Position numbers and translations under genes: made by a program. A stretch of 56,972 bases of DNA from Acidobacteriota bacterium (GTDB taxonomy: Bacteria; Acidobacteriota; Vicinamibacteria; Marinacidobacterales; Marinacidobacteraceae), in assembly GCA_009840635.1 (NCBI GenBank), contig VXNL01000080.1:1-56972 (forward strand). The letters run 5' to 3'. Under the pieces are notes generated by a model that did no database searches, was not told the DNA's origin, and saw nothing but the letters and a program-made list of their open reading frames with translations. This document shows, piece by piece, positions 23,745 through 32,537 of this stretch (the stretch's first letter is position 1; each line of letters starts with the position of its first letter).

Positions 23745-26252
23745 TCAGTGTTCGGCCGCGACCGTGGTCTCGATCTCTTCGAGGACCTCGCCCTTCATCT
23801 GGAAGGCCGGGCTCCGCACCACGCCCAGAATGAACGCCGAGGTCCGGAAGTCGGCGTTCTCCGCTTCCCGGACGATCTCCCGGATCCGCGGCTGGTCGTA
23901 GTACTCGACCCGCCGGCCCAGCGCGTACGCCATCAGGTTCTCCGTGAACGTCCGCAGCAGCGGCGTCGGCCGCTTCAGCAGCGCGTTGCGCAGATCCCCG
24001 ATGTTCTGGATCAGGGTGCCGTCGTAGAACTCGCCGGAAGCGTCGATCGGCTGCCCCGCGTCCTTCACCCGCACCCGGCCGGTGACGTCGAACGCTTCGA
24101 GGGCCACGCCGATGGGATCCATCATCCGGTGGCAGGAACGGCACGCGGGGTTGTCGCGGTGGATCTCCAGACGCTCGCGCGCGGTCAACTCGCGGCCGTC
24201 CGCCGCCGCGGCGGTTGCATCGAGGTCGGGGACATCCGGTGGCGGCGGCGGTGGCGGACTACCAAGCAGCACCTCCATCACCCACTTCCCGCGCAGCACC
24301 GCCGACGTCCGGTAAGGATGCGACGTCAGCGTGAGCATGCTGCCATGAGCGAAGATCCCGCGCCGGCTCGGGTCCTGGTACTCGACGAGCCGGTGCTCCG
24401 GTCCGCTGACCCCCACCATCCCGTAGTGCTTGGCGAGGCGCTCGTTCACGAACGTGTAGTCGGCCGTGAACAGATCGAAGATGCTCCTGTCCTCCGACAC
24501 CAGGTGGTGGAAGAACCGCTCGGTCTCCTCCACCATCGCCGTCTTCAACTGCTGGTGGAAATCCGGATAGAGACGAACGTTCGGATTGATCTTCTTGAGG
24601 TCCTGCAACCGGAACCACTGATACGCGAACCGCTTCGCCAGCGCCTCCGAGCGCGGGTCCGCGAGCATCCGGCGCACCTGCTCGTCGAAGACGGAGGGGT
24701 CCGACAAATCCCCCGCCTCGGCGACGTCGAGCAGCTCGTCGTCCGGGATCGTCCCCCACAGGAAGAAGGACAGCCGGGAAGCCAGGTCGTTGTCGGTCAG
24801 CCGGTAGCCGAACTCCGCCTCCCGCGGGTCGAGCGGCTCCTCGATCCGGAACACGAAGTTGGGGCTCGCCAGAACCCCCTCGACCCCCATCCGGATCCCC
24901 TCCTCGAAGCCGACGGTCCCAGCGCCCGCGTCGTAGAGCTCCATGAGCGCCGCCAGGCCCTCGTCGCTGAGATTGCCCCGGTAGGCGAGCCTGCCCAGGC
25001 GCCCGAGAATCTGCTCGGCGCAGGGACGGGCCTCGTCCGGCGACAGCGGCCGGCAACTGAAGACCGCCTGCCGGCTCGGCGTCTCCGAGACGCCGGTCGG
25101 GTCGAAGGGACCGCGGATCAGGACGTCCCGGAGGTGCGGGAGGCTGTGGATCCCGTAGGTGAGCGCGATGTTGGTGCTGGCGAGCGACCATTCGTGCGGG
25201 GAGACGAGATCCAGCGTCGGGCCGTCGAACTGCCGCAGGAACGCCGCCGCCACCTTCCGCGGACCGGCCTTCACGAAGATCGGTTCGGTGATCATCGTGG
25301 CGCCGTCCGGATCGGACGTGTGCATCCACGGATCGATCGAGAGCAGCGCGACCCGCTCGCCGTCAATCGAGATCTCGAGCCGCTCGGGATTCTCCTCGGA
25401 ATTCAGCGCCCCCACCGCGGTACCGACCACGGGGCCGCACACTTCATGGTGGAGCGAGACCCGGAAGACGTAGTTCCCGTCGGCCGGGAAGGTGTGGTCC
25501 GCGGCGAGCCCGCCCCGGGTGCCGTAGGGGGCCCCCTCGACCTGCCGCCGCTGCGAGGCCCACCGGGAGACGAAGTAGCTGGTCTCGGCGGGAGCGGCGT
25601 CGGGATCGCCCACCGCGAGCCGGCTGATCTCGCTCGCCGCCCGCAGGTAGGAGTCCATGAGCGTCGCGGACAGCAGCTGCACGTCCGCGATGTTGTCGAA
25701 GTTCGCGCTGATGGTGTCCTGCGGGAGGTACTCCGCGGCGTCGAGTTCGAGCGCCAGCAGGTCCCGGATCGCCGCGGTGTACTCCGCCCGGTTCAACCGC
25801 TGGAAGGAACGGCGCCCCGGATTCGGCTCCGCCCGGGCGCTCGCGTCAAGCTGGGACTCGAGCGACCCCGCGACCTCTTCGAGCACCTCCTCGGCGGGAC
25901 GGCGGGAGCCCGGCGGCGGCATCATCCCCAGCCGGAGCTTCGAGACCATCTTCTCCGCGAGTTCGGGGCTGGAGGGCGCGTTCCCCGCGTCGAAACCGGA
26001 GAGCGTCATGTTGCCGGTCTTCATCCGGTCGTTGTGGCAGACCATGCAGTAGGTCCGCAGCATCCGGTTGTGGGCGGCCGCGTTCTCCGGAGAGACGGCC
26101 GGAGCGGTCTCCGCCGCTGACACGGGCTCCCACGATCTCGCAGTCGCGAGCGTCGGCGGCTCCGCGGACGCGGACGCCGCGGCCGACGCCGCCAGCAGAC
26201 CGGCGACGAGGAACGGGACCAGCGAAGGCCGGATGACTCTTCCTGCTTCCAT
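23745..26252 (-). CDS. Exported DUF1592-type multidomain haem protein, cassette A
   Basis: 835 aa from the ATG at 26252 (alternatives 26273 and 26267). GGGAG stands eight bases before 26252, and that start gives a compact signal peptide ending ASASA. The order fits the PSD-type arrangement DUF1587, DUF1595, DUF1592, DUF1588, DUF1585. A CMVCH haem site near residue 69 opens the DUF1587 part; a second, CRSCH in CRSCHRMMDPIG, lies near 704. The run GSPPPPPPPDVPDLD is the usual linker in this family. It is thus a predicted two-haem exported protein. It starts just after the cassette B ankyrin stop, so cassettes A and B may be one transcript. The reaction is unknown. Confidence 0.87.
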   Translation of the reverse strand: MEAGRVIRPSLVPFLVAGLLAASAAASASAEPPTLATARSWEPVSAAETAPAVSPENAAAHNRMLRTYCMVCHNDRMKTGNMTLSGFDAGNAPSSPELAEKMVSKLRLGMMPPPGSRRPAEEVLEEVAGSLESQLDASARAEPNPGRRSFQRLNRAEYTAAIRDLLALELDAAEYLPQDTISANFDNIADVQLLSATLMDSYLRAASEISRLAVGDPDAAPAETSYFVSRWASQRRQVEGAPYGTRGGLAADHTFPADGNYVFRVSLHHEVCGPVVGTAVGALNSEENPERLEISIDGERVALLSIDPWMHTSDPDGATMITEPIFVKAGPRKVAAAFLRQFDGPTLDLVSPHEWSLASTNIALTYGIHSLPHLRDVLIRGPFDPTGVSETPSRQAVFSCRPLSPDEARPCAEQILGRLGRLAYRGNLSDEGLAALMELYDAGAGTVGFEEGIRMGVEGVLASPNFVFRIEEPLDPREAEFGYRLTDNDLASRLSFFLWGTIPDDELLDVAEAGDLSDPSVFDEQVRRMLADPRSEALAKRFAYQWFRLQDLKKINPNVRLYPDFHQQLKTAMVEETERFFHHLVSEDRSIFDLFTADYTFVNERLAKHYGMVGVSGPEHRLVEYQDPSRRGIFAHGSMLTLTSHPYRTSAVLRGKWVMEVLLGSPPPPPPPDVPDLDATAAAADGRELTARERLEIHRDNPACRSCHRMMDPIGVALEAFDVTGRVRVKDAGQPIDASGEFYDGTLIQNIGDLRNALLKRPTPLLRTFTENLMAYALGRRVEYYDQPRIREIVREAENADFRTSAFILGVVRSPAFQMKGEVLEEIETTVAAEH

Positions 26253-26276
26253 CGGGGCGACTCCCATCGTCATGCC

Positions 26277-28274
26277 TCAGCAACCCACGCAGCGGTTGTT
26301 GTTCTTGGCTCCGTAGCTTTCGAGGAGGGCGATGGTCTCCGGGAACGGGTTGATCCGCTGGGCCGGCCCGTTGGCCAGATCCACCGTGGTCTGCCCGGAC
26401 CGGGCGATGACCAGCGGGTCGGCGCCCTTCGAGATGAGGTAGAGGATCATCTCGTTGTCACCCCGGGAGGCGGCGTGGTGGATCACGCTGTAGCCGTTGT
26501 GGTCCCGGGCGGCCGGATCGGCGCCCAGTTCCTCCACGAGGTACTTCACCGCGGGCATCCAGGCATCGGGGGCGTGGCGGTGCGAGTTCGCGGCCAGGCC
26601 GAGCCCGTAGCCGACGCCGGCCGCGGCGTGGATCGGATAGACCCCGGGGCCTCCGTAGGGAACCTCGGGGAGGCCCGAGGGATCCTCCTCGGGTTCTTCG
26701 GCCGTCAGGTCGGTCAGCCGGCGGAGGACCCGCTCCGGCACCTTCATGGTCGGGATGTGCGGGTCCGCGCCGCGGGCGACCAGCATCTTCATCGCGGGAA
26801 TGTCGAGTGCGTAGGCGGCGCGCCAGAAGGCCGTCGCCCCGGCGCGGTTCACGCCGAGCTGGTCGGTGTTGTAGGTGGTGTACCACTGCTTGCGCTCGAG
26901 CCGGGCATCGATGTCCGCTCCGGCGTCGAGGAGCGCCTCCATGAACTCGATGTGCGAGGTCGCCTGCCGCAGGTGGTCCGCCGGCTGGGGATGGAACGGC
27001 TGGGCGATCCAGCGGGAGTTGATCGCCGCGTAGAGCGGCGCCCCGCCCGAGACGTTCTTCAGGTCTGGATCCGCCCCGCGCTCCAGCAGGCCCATGCCGA
27101 GGTCGTAGTGACCGTTGAGCGCCGCCATCAGCAGGGGTGAGGTGCGGTGTCCTTCGGCCCGCTGGTTGACGTCGGCGCCGGCGTCCACCAGGGCGAGCGC
27201 GGTCTCGAGATGACCGTCGCGGGCCGCCAGCAGCAGCGCGGTCAGGCCGCCGTGGGTGCCGACGAGTTCCGCGTAGCGGAGCGGCTGGAGGCGGTTCCGG
27301 TTCCGCCGCCGGGCCTCCCGGCGCTTCTGCGCTTCCTCGATGGCCTTCGCCCGGGCCAGTTCGTCCTCGGGGTGGCCGTGGGCCGCGGCGTGCTCGTCCT
27401 TCTCGGCGGCGATTTCCTCAGCCGTCGGCTTCTTCAGATCGGCGAGGTCGGCGGATCCGGTCGTGCCGGAACCGGCGGTGGACGCGGTCGCCGGCCCTTC
27501 ATCGGTCCGGCCCTTCTCGCGGGCCGCCTTGGCGGCGGCGGCGCGGGCCCGCCGCTGGGCTTCCTTCGCCCGCTTGTCCCGCTCCCGCTCGTCGTAGATG
27601 ACGCCGGCCGTGCCTCCACCCCGCTCGCGGGCGATCCGGGCCTGCCGGGCCCGCCGCGCCGCGAGATCCTGCTCGGCGCGCGCCGCAACGTCCAGCACGG
27701 CAGCCGTGATCGCCGGGTCGGCTCCCTCTTCCATCAGCGTCCCGACGGCCGCGGTCCGGCCGGTGGCCGCCGCGAACATGAGCGGGGTCTGGCCCCAATT
27801 CGGCTCGACGGCGTTCACGTCGGCGCCGTGCGAGGCCAGGACCCTGACCGTCTCCGGGTCCCCGGAGGCCGCAGCGAAGTGGATGGAACGGGCGCCGGTA
27901 TTGGTCGGCACCGCCACCGGAGCCCCCGCCTGCAGCAGGGCCTCGGCAACTCCGGCCTGACCGGCCGCCGCCGCGACGTGGAGCGGCATGTGGCTCCCGA
28001 TACGCGTCGTGGCCTTGATGTCAGCACCCGCGGCGATCAGCACCTCGGCGACGCCTCGGTTCCCGAGCTTCGCCGCCCAGTGGAGCGCGGTGAACCCATC
28101 CCCCTGCGCCGCGTTGACGTCGGCGCCGGAACGGAGTTCCGCCTTCAGGGACTCGATGTCACCGCGTTTCGCCGCATCGAGCACCGGCGCCAAGGCCGCA
28201 GAGCCGGCGCCCACCACCAGGCCAAGCGCGCACAGCAGCGCTGCGAGGCCAACCCATCGCTTCTGGATCTTCAT
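26277..28274 (-). CDS. Secreted ankyrin-repeat protein, cassette B
   Basis: 665 aa from the Met at 28274 (the frame is open to 28385 but that runs through the intergenic leader). The signal or anchor and first ankyrin block closely follow the cassette A protein (DGFTALHWAAKLGNRGVAEV). The linker differs: about 135 residues, highly charged and rich in Ala and Arg (RRARAAAAKAAREKGR), with coiled-coil character. A second ankyrin block follows. The last residues are YGAKNNNRCVGC, the same CxxC tail as the paralogue. It is 52 bases after DUF1552-B. The expanded linker is the main difference between the two cassettes. Confidence 0.85.
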   Translation of the reverse strand: MKIQKRWVGLAALLCALGLVVGAGSAALAPVLDAAKRGDIESLKAELRSGADVNAAQGDGFTALHWAAKLGNRGVAEVLIAAGADIKATTRIGSHMPLHVAAAAGQAGVAEALLQAGAPVAVPTNTGARSIHFAAASGDPETVRVLASHGADVNAVEPNWGQTPLMFAAATGRTAAVGTLMEEGADPAITAAVLDVAARAEQDLAARRARQARIARERGGGTAGVIYDERERDKRAKEAQRRARAAAAKAAREKGRTDEGPATASTAGSGTTGSADLADLKKPTAEEIAAEKDEHAAAHGHPEDELARAKAIEEAQKRREARRRNRNRLQPLRYAELVGTHGGLTALLLAARDGHLETALALVDAGADVNQRAEGHRTSPLLMAALNGHYDLGMGLLERGADPDLKNVSGGAPLYAAINSRWIAQPFHPQPADHLRQATSHIEFMEALLDAGADIDARLERKQWYTTYNTDQLGVNRAGATAFWRAAYALDIPAMKMLVARGADPHIPTMKVPERVLRRLTDLTAEEPEEDPSGLPEVPYGGPGVYPIHAAAGVGYGLGLAANSHRHAPDAWMPAVKYLVEELGADPAARDHNGYSVIHHAASRGDNEMILYLISKGADPLVIARSGQTTVDLANGPAQRINPFPETIALLESYGAKNNNRCVGC

Positions 28275-28326
28275 GGCTCGTTCCTCTTCTCTTCTCGATA
28301 GTCCTCGGCTGGAGTTCCCGGGCCGG

Positions 28327-29715
28327 TCAGACCGCCAGGGACAGGGAGAACCCGCCCGTGCTGTTCCCGAAGCTCTCCAGGTCATCCACCCCCAGCTTGT
28401 GGAGCAGCGTCAGCATCACGTTCGCCAGCGGAGTACCCGGCTGGGCCCGCAGGTGCAGGTTGTGCTCCAGGGCGCCGTTCGCGCCGCCCGCCACGAAGAA
28501 CGGGACGCGCTTGTGGTTGTGGATGTTCGGATCGCCCATCGGGGACCCATACAGGATCATGGTCTTGTCGAGCAGCGTCCGGTCGTCCTCCTGGATGCTC
28601 CGCAGCTTCTCCATGAAGTACGGGACCAGGCTCACGTGATACCGGTTGATCCGCCCCAGGATCTCGACCCGCTCGGGATCGTTCCCGTGGTGCGACGCCG
28701 GATGGAAGGCGGTGGCCTCCCCACTGTCCGGATAGACGCGGCTGGAGGCGTCCCGGCCCAGCTTGAAGCTGAACACCCGGGTCATGTCCGACTGGAAGGC
28801 GAGCGCCTGCAGGTCGAACATGATCTTCACGTGCTCGTCGAACGAGTCCGGCACGCCTGACGGCGCGTCGGGAAGCTCGCGGAGCTCTCCGCTGGTGTTC
28901 CGTTCCACGATCTTCTCGATCCGCCGCTCCATCTCCCGGATGTCCGTCAGGTAGCGGTCCATCCGCCGCACGTCCTGCGGATCGAGGGCGCCCTGGAGAT
29001 CCCGGACCTCCTCACCGATGAAGTCCAGGACGCTCCGGCGCGCCCGCTGCCGCGCCGCCCGGCCCTCCGGAGTGCCGCCCGCGCCGAACAACTGGTCGAA
29101 CACGATGCGCGGGTCGCGCGTCATCGGCAGCGGCTCGGTCGGCGACGCCCAACTGATGGTGTCCGTGTAGACGCACGCGTAGCCGTAGGCGCAACCGCCC
29201 GCCTGGTCCACCGTCTCGATGCAGAGCTGCATCGAGGGAATCGGCGTGTTCTGGCCGAAGCGCTGCGCGTAGAACTGATCGAACGAAGTGCCGGCGAAGA
29301 CATCCGACCCTTCCGTCTGTCTCGGATGGGACGCGGTCAGGAACGTCGAACTCGAGCGGAAGTGGTCCCCGCCGATCTCCCGCGCGGTCTCCGCTTCCGC
29401 GGGCTCGTTGTCACAGTCGCTCACGATCGTGACGTAGTCCCGGACCGGCTCGAGGGGGCTGAGTGCGCCCTTCGAGAGGTCGAAGTCCGTGCCCTCCTTC
29501 TCCGGAGACCACAGGAACTGCTCGCGGCCGTACTTGTTGCTCCCCGCCGCGCCGTGAACGATCTCCACGGCCACGAGCCGCGTCGGATCCGCCTCGGTCG
29601 GCTTCGCGATGGCGCTCGCCGGCACCATGGCGTCGAGGAACGGCAACGCGATCGTCGCGCCGGCCCCGCGCAGGAACGTGCGCCGCGGCAGGCTCTTTCC
29701 GGTCAGGTAGTTCAT
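28327..29715 (-). CDS. Tat-exported DUF1552 protein, cassette B
   Basis: 462 aa, the same length as the cassette A paralogue, with the same twin-arginine signal LPRRTFLRGAGATIALPFLD. Protein identity is nearly complete from residue 275 to the C-terminus and lower in the first half, where changes such as KSRHLWTPEK-type to REQFLWSPEK-type segments occur. Bases 28390-28854 are identical to the other copy. It sits 43 bases after DUF1592-B and before the ankyrin gene. The function of DUF1552 is unknown; the conserved His-rich FHPASHHGND segment could bind a metal (inference). Confidence 0.88.
   Translation of the reverse strand: MNYLTGKSLPRRTFLRGAGATIALPFLDAMVPASAIAKPTEADPTRLVAVEIVHGAAGSNKYGREQFLWSPEKEGTDFDLSKGALSPLEPVRDYVTIVSDCDNEPAEAETAREIGGDHFRSSSTFLTASHPRQTEGSDVFAGTSFDQFYAQRFGQNTPIPSMQLCIETVDQAGGCAYGYACVYTDTISWASPTEPLPMTRDPRIVFDQLFGAGGTPEGRAARQRARRSVLDFIGEEVRDLQGALDPQDVRRMDRYLTDIREMERRIEKIVERNTSGELRELPDAPSGVPDSFDEHVKIMFDLQALAFQSDMTRVFSFKLGRDASSRVYPDSGEATAFHPASHHGNDPERVEILGRINRYHVSLVPYFMEKLRSIQEDDRTLLDKTMILYGSPMGDPNIHNHKRVPFFVAGGANGALEHNLHLRAQPGTPLANVMLTLLHKLGVDDLESFGNSTGGFSLSLAV
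28390..28854. repeat. Identical tract shared by the two DUF1552 genes (copy B)
   Basis: Partner of 22209-22673 at a constant offset of 6181 bases, in direct orientation. A recombination between the two tracts would delete one complete cassette unit, so the pair is a potential site of copy-number change. Confidence 0.85.
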
Positions 29716-29758
29716 CGTCTTCTCCTTCGGTTCCGTTGGCTGTCTTCTCTGGTCTTCT

Positions 29759-32272
29759 CTAGTGTTCGCCGGCGACCGTGGCCTCGACCTCTTCGGCCGC
29801 GCCGCCCTTCATCTGGAACGCCGGACTCTTCGCCACCCCCAGGATGAACGAGGACATCCGGTAGTCCGAGGCCTCCGCGGCCCGGACGATCTCCCGGATC
29901 CGCGGCTGGTCGTAGTACTCCACCCGCCGGCCCAGCGCGTACGCCATCAGGTTCTCCGTGAACGTCCGCAGCAAGGGGGTCGGGCGCTTCAGCAGTGCGT
30001 TGCGCAGGTCTCCGATGTCCTGGATCGGAGTGCCGTCGTAGAACTCGCCGGACGCGTCGATGGCCTGTCCCGCGTCCTTCACCCGCAGGCGGCCCGTCAC
30101 GTCGAACTGCTCGAGCGCCAGGCCGATCGGATCCATCATCCGGTGGCACGACCGGCACGCCGGGTTGTCCCGGTGGATCTCGAGAGCCTCCCGCGCCGTG
30201 AGCTTGCGGACCGTCTCACCGGACTCCCCGGTGTCGAGGTCGGGAACGTTCGGCGGCGGAGGCGGCGGCGGGCTCCCGAGCAGCACTTCCATCACCCACT
30301 TCCCGCGCAGGACCGCGGAGGTCCGGTAGGGATGCGAGGTCAGCGTCAGCATGCTTCCGTGGGCGAAGATCCCGCGCCGGTTCGGATCCTGGTACTGCAC
30401 CATCCGGTGTTCCGGGCCGACGACGCCCTGCATGCGGTAGTGCTTCGCGAGCGGGCCGTTCACGAACGTGTAGTCGGCGGTGAACAGATCGAAAATGCTC
30501 TTGTCCTCGGACACCAGGTGGTGGAAGAACCGCTCCGTCTCCTCCACCATCGCCCACTTCAACTGCTGGTAGAAGTCCGGATAGAGCCGGACGTTCGGAT
30601 TGATCTTGTCCAGGTCCTGCAGCCGGAACCACTGGTGCGCGAACCGCTTCGCCAGCGCCTCCGAACGGGGATCCGCGAGCATCCGGCGCACCTGCGCCTC
30701 GAATCCCGCGGGATCCGTCAACCGGCCGGCCTCCGCGGCATCCAGGAGCTCGCCGTCCGGGATCGTCCCCCAGAGGAAGAAGGACAGCCGGGAGGCCAGA
30801 TCGGTGTCGGTCAGCCGGTAGCCGAACTCGGCTTCCCGCGGGTCCAGCGGCTCCTCGATCCGGAACACGAAGTTGGGACTCGCGAGCATCCCCTCGATCC
30901 CCATCCGGATTCCTTCCTCGAAACCTTCCGCCGCCGCGCCCGAGTCGTAGAGGGACATCAGCGCGTTCAGGTTGCGCTCCGTGAGATTCCGCCGGTACGC
31001 GAGACGCCCGAGACGGGACAGGATCTCCTCGGCGCAGGGACGCGCCTCCTCGGGTGCGAGCGGCCGGCAGGTGAAGATCGTCCGGCGGCTCGGGGTGTCC
31101 GACACCCCCGTGGCGTCGAAGGGCCCGGTGATGAAGAGATCCCGCAGGTGCGGCACGTTGTGGATGCCGTACGTCCTCGACGTCGCGGTGCTGGCGAGCG
31201 ACCAGTCGTGCGGGGAGATCATGTCGAGGACCGGCCCCTCGTAGTGCTTCAGGAAGACGGCGGCCACCTTGCGCGGCCCGCCCCGCACGAAGATGGGCTC
31301 GGACCGCAGGTTGACGCCGTCGGGATCGGAAACGTGCATCCAGCGGTCGACATCGAGGAGCGCGACGCGTTCGCCGTCGATCGAGATCTCGACCTGCTCC
31401 GGCTTGTCCAGGGTGTGGAGCGCACTCGATCCCGACCCCACGATGGCCCCGGTGGTCTCGTGGTGGAAGGCCACCCGGAACCGGTACTCACCGTCCGCCG
31501 GGAACACGTGGTCCACCACGATCCCGCCCCGGGTCCCGTAGGGCGCGTCCTCGACCTGGCCGAGCTGGGCGGCCCAGCGGGACACGTGGTAGCCGGACTC
31601 GGCGGCGGTGGCGTCGGGATCACCCACCGCGAGCCGGCTGATGTCGCTGGCGGCGCGCAGGTAGGAGTCCATGAGGGTCGCCGACAGCAACTGGACGTCG
31701 GCGATGTTGTCGAAGTTGGCGCTGATCGTGTCCTGGGGGAGGTACTTGGAGGCGTCCAGCGGGAGGTCCAGCAGGTCGCGGATCGCCGCGGTGTACTCCG
31801 CCCGGTTCAGGCGCTGGAAGGAACGGCGTCCGGGGTTCGGATTCGCGGCCGCGCTGTCGTCGAGCTGGGTCTCGAGCGACGCCGCGACCTCGGTCAGCGT
31901 CTCTTCGGGAGGACGCCGGGCGCCGGGCGGCGGCATCATCCCGAGCCGCAGCTTCGAGACCATCTTCTCCGCAAGGACCGGATTGGCCGGCGCGTCGCCG
32001 GCGTCGAAACCGGCGAGCGACATGTTGCCGGTCTTCATCCGGTCGTTGTGGCAGACCATGCAGTAGGTCCGCAGCATCCCGTTGTGCGCGGCCGCGGTCT
32101 CCGGGGTGACCCCGGACGCCGGGAGGGAACCCTCCGGAGTCCAGTTCCGGACGGACGCCACCGTCGGCGGAGCCGGCTCGGAACCCGGTTTTTCGCCCGC
32201 GTCCGCCACGGATGGAAGCGCGAACGCGCCCACGCCAAGGGACCCTGCGGCGACGAATTTGAGTAGGCGCAT
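29759..32272 (-). CDS. Exported DUF1592-type multidomain haem protein, cassette B
   Basis: 837 aa with signal peptide MRLLKFVAAGSLGVGAFALP and cleavage near ADAG. Haem sites CMVCH at residues 71-75 and a C-terminal CRSCH followed by RMMDPIGLALEQFDVTG. Domain order is as in cassette A (DUF1587 to DUF1585), with the same GSPPPPPPPNVPDLD linker. Compared with cassette A the protein is similar throughout but with many substitutions, so the duplication is not recent. It is the first gene of the minus-strand cluster, with a candidate promoter at 32341-32369 and the VapBC pair divergent. Confidence 0.87.
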   Translation of the reverse strand: MRLLKFVAAGSLGVGAFALPSVADAGEKPGSEPAPPTVASVRNWTPEGSLPASGVTPETAAAHNGMLRTYCMVCHNDRMKTGNMSLAGFDAGDAPANPVLAEKMVSKLRLGMMPPPGARRPPEETLTEVAASLETQLDDSAAANPNPGRRSFQRLNRAEYTAAIRDLLDLPLDASKYLPQDTISANFDNIADVQLLSATLMDSYLRAASDISRLAVGDPDATAAESGYHVSRWAAQLGQVEDAPYGTRGGIVVDHVFPADGEYRFRVAFHHETTGAIVGSGSSALHTLDKPEQVEISIDGERVALLDVDRWMHVSDPDGVNLRSEPIFVRGGPRKVAAVFLKHYEGPVLDMISPHDWSLASTATSRTYGIHNVPHLRDLFITGPFDATGVSDTPSRRTIFTCRPLAPEEARPCAEEILSRLGRLAYRRNLTERNLNALMSLYDSGAAAEGFEEGIRMGIEGMLASPNFVFRIEEPLDPREAEFGYRLTDTDLASRLSFFLWGTIPDGELLDAAEAGRLTDPAGFEAQVRRMLADPRSEALAKRFAHQWFRLQDLDKINPNVRLYPDFYQQLKWAMVEETERFFHHLVSEDKSIFDLFTADYTFVNGPLAKHYRMQGVVGPEHRMVQYQDPNRRGIFAHGSMLTLTSHPYRTSAVLRGKWVMEVLLGSPPPPPPPNVPDLDTGESGETVRKLTAREALEIHRDNPACRSCHRMMDPIGLALEQFDVTGRLRVKDAGQAIDASGEFYDGTPIQDIGDLRNALLKRPTPLLRTFTENLMAYALGRRVEYYDQPRIREIVRAAEASDYRMSSFILGVAKSPAFQMKGGAAEEVEATVAGEH

Positions 32273-32527
32273 GGGATGTTGTGACCGGCCGCGGCGGGGT
32301 GGCTTTTCCGCCCCCGAATACGCTCCGGGCCAATTGATAAAGGATAGTGACGAGCCGGGGTAGTTGCAACCAGCGCAAACCCCGATTTCGGGCGCCGGAT
32401 GCGGCCTCCGCGCGGGCCCGTGATGCGCCGCATCGCCCCCCGGATCGGGGGACTTGCAACGTCCCTTACGGCGACTTGATCCGTCCCGGCGGAGGGGCGG
32501 CCGGGAGCATCGTTATGGTAGTATGGT
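32273..32527. other. Divergent regulatory region between DUF1592-B and vapB
   Basis: 255 bases without a gene. It holds the candidate minus-strand promoter (32341-32369) and, at the right end, repeated TATGG units leading into vapB. No palindromic repeat of the dispersed family was found here. Confidence 0.6.
32341..32369 (-). promoter_or_regulatory. Candidate promoter of the DUF1592-B cluster
   Basis: On the minus strand TTGCAA (32364-32369), 17 bases, TATCCT (32341-32346). Each hexamer matches consensus at four positions. The transcript would begin near 32334, about 60 bases before the ATG. The same hexamer layout occurs upstream of DUF1552-A. Confidence 0.35.
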
Positions 32528-32537
32528 ATGAGTATGG
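32514..32537 (+). promoter_or_regulatory. Triple TATGG tract at the vapB start
   Basis: TATGG units begin at 32514, 32522 and 32533. TATGGT at 32514-32519 is eight bases before the ATG at 32528, and TATGGT at 32522-32527 is six bases before the ATG at 32534; no Shine-Dalgarno is placed for either. The iterated units could also be the binding site for the VapB dimer, as toxin-antitoxin operons are usually autoregulated. Confidence 0.35.

Noticed and set aside
23181..26120. 979-codon open frame opposite DUF1592-A
   Set aside because: Same antisense effect; it crosses the DUF1592/DUF1552 boundary, which a real gene would not be expected to do.
29762..32266. Very long open frame on the plus strand opposite DUF1592-B
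   Set aside because: It mirrors the codon structure of the true gene; high GC keeps stops out of the opposite frame. The product is Arg/His/Gly/Val-rich and has no recognisable domain.
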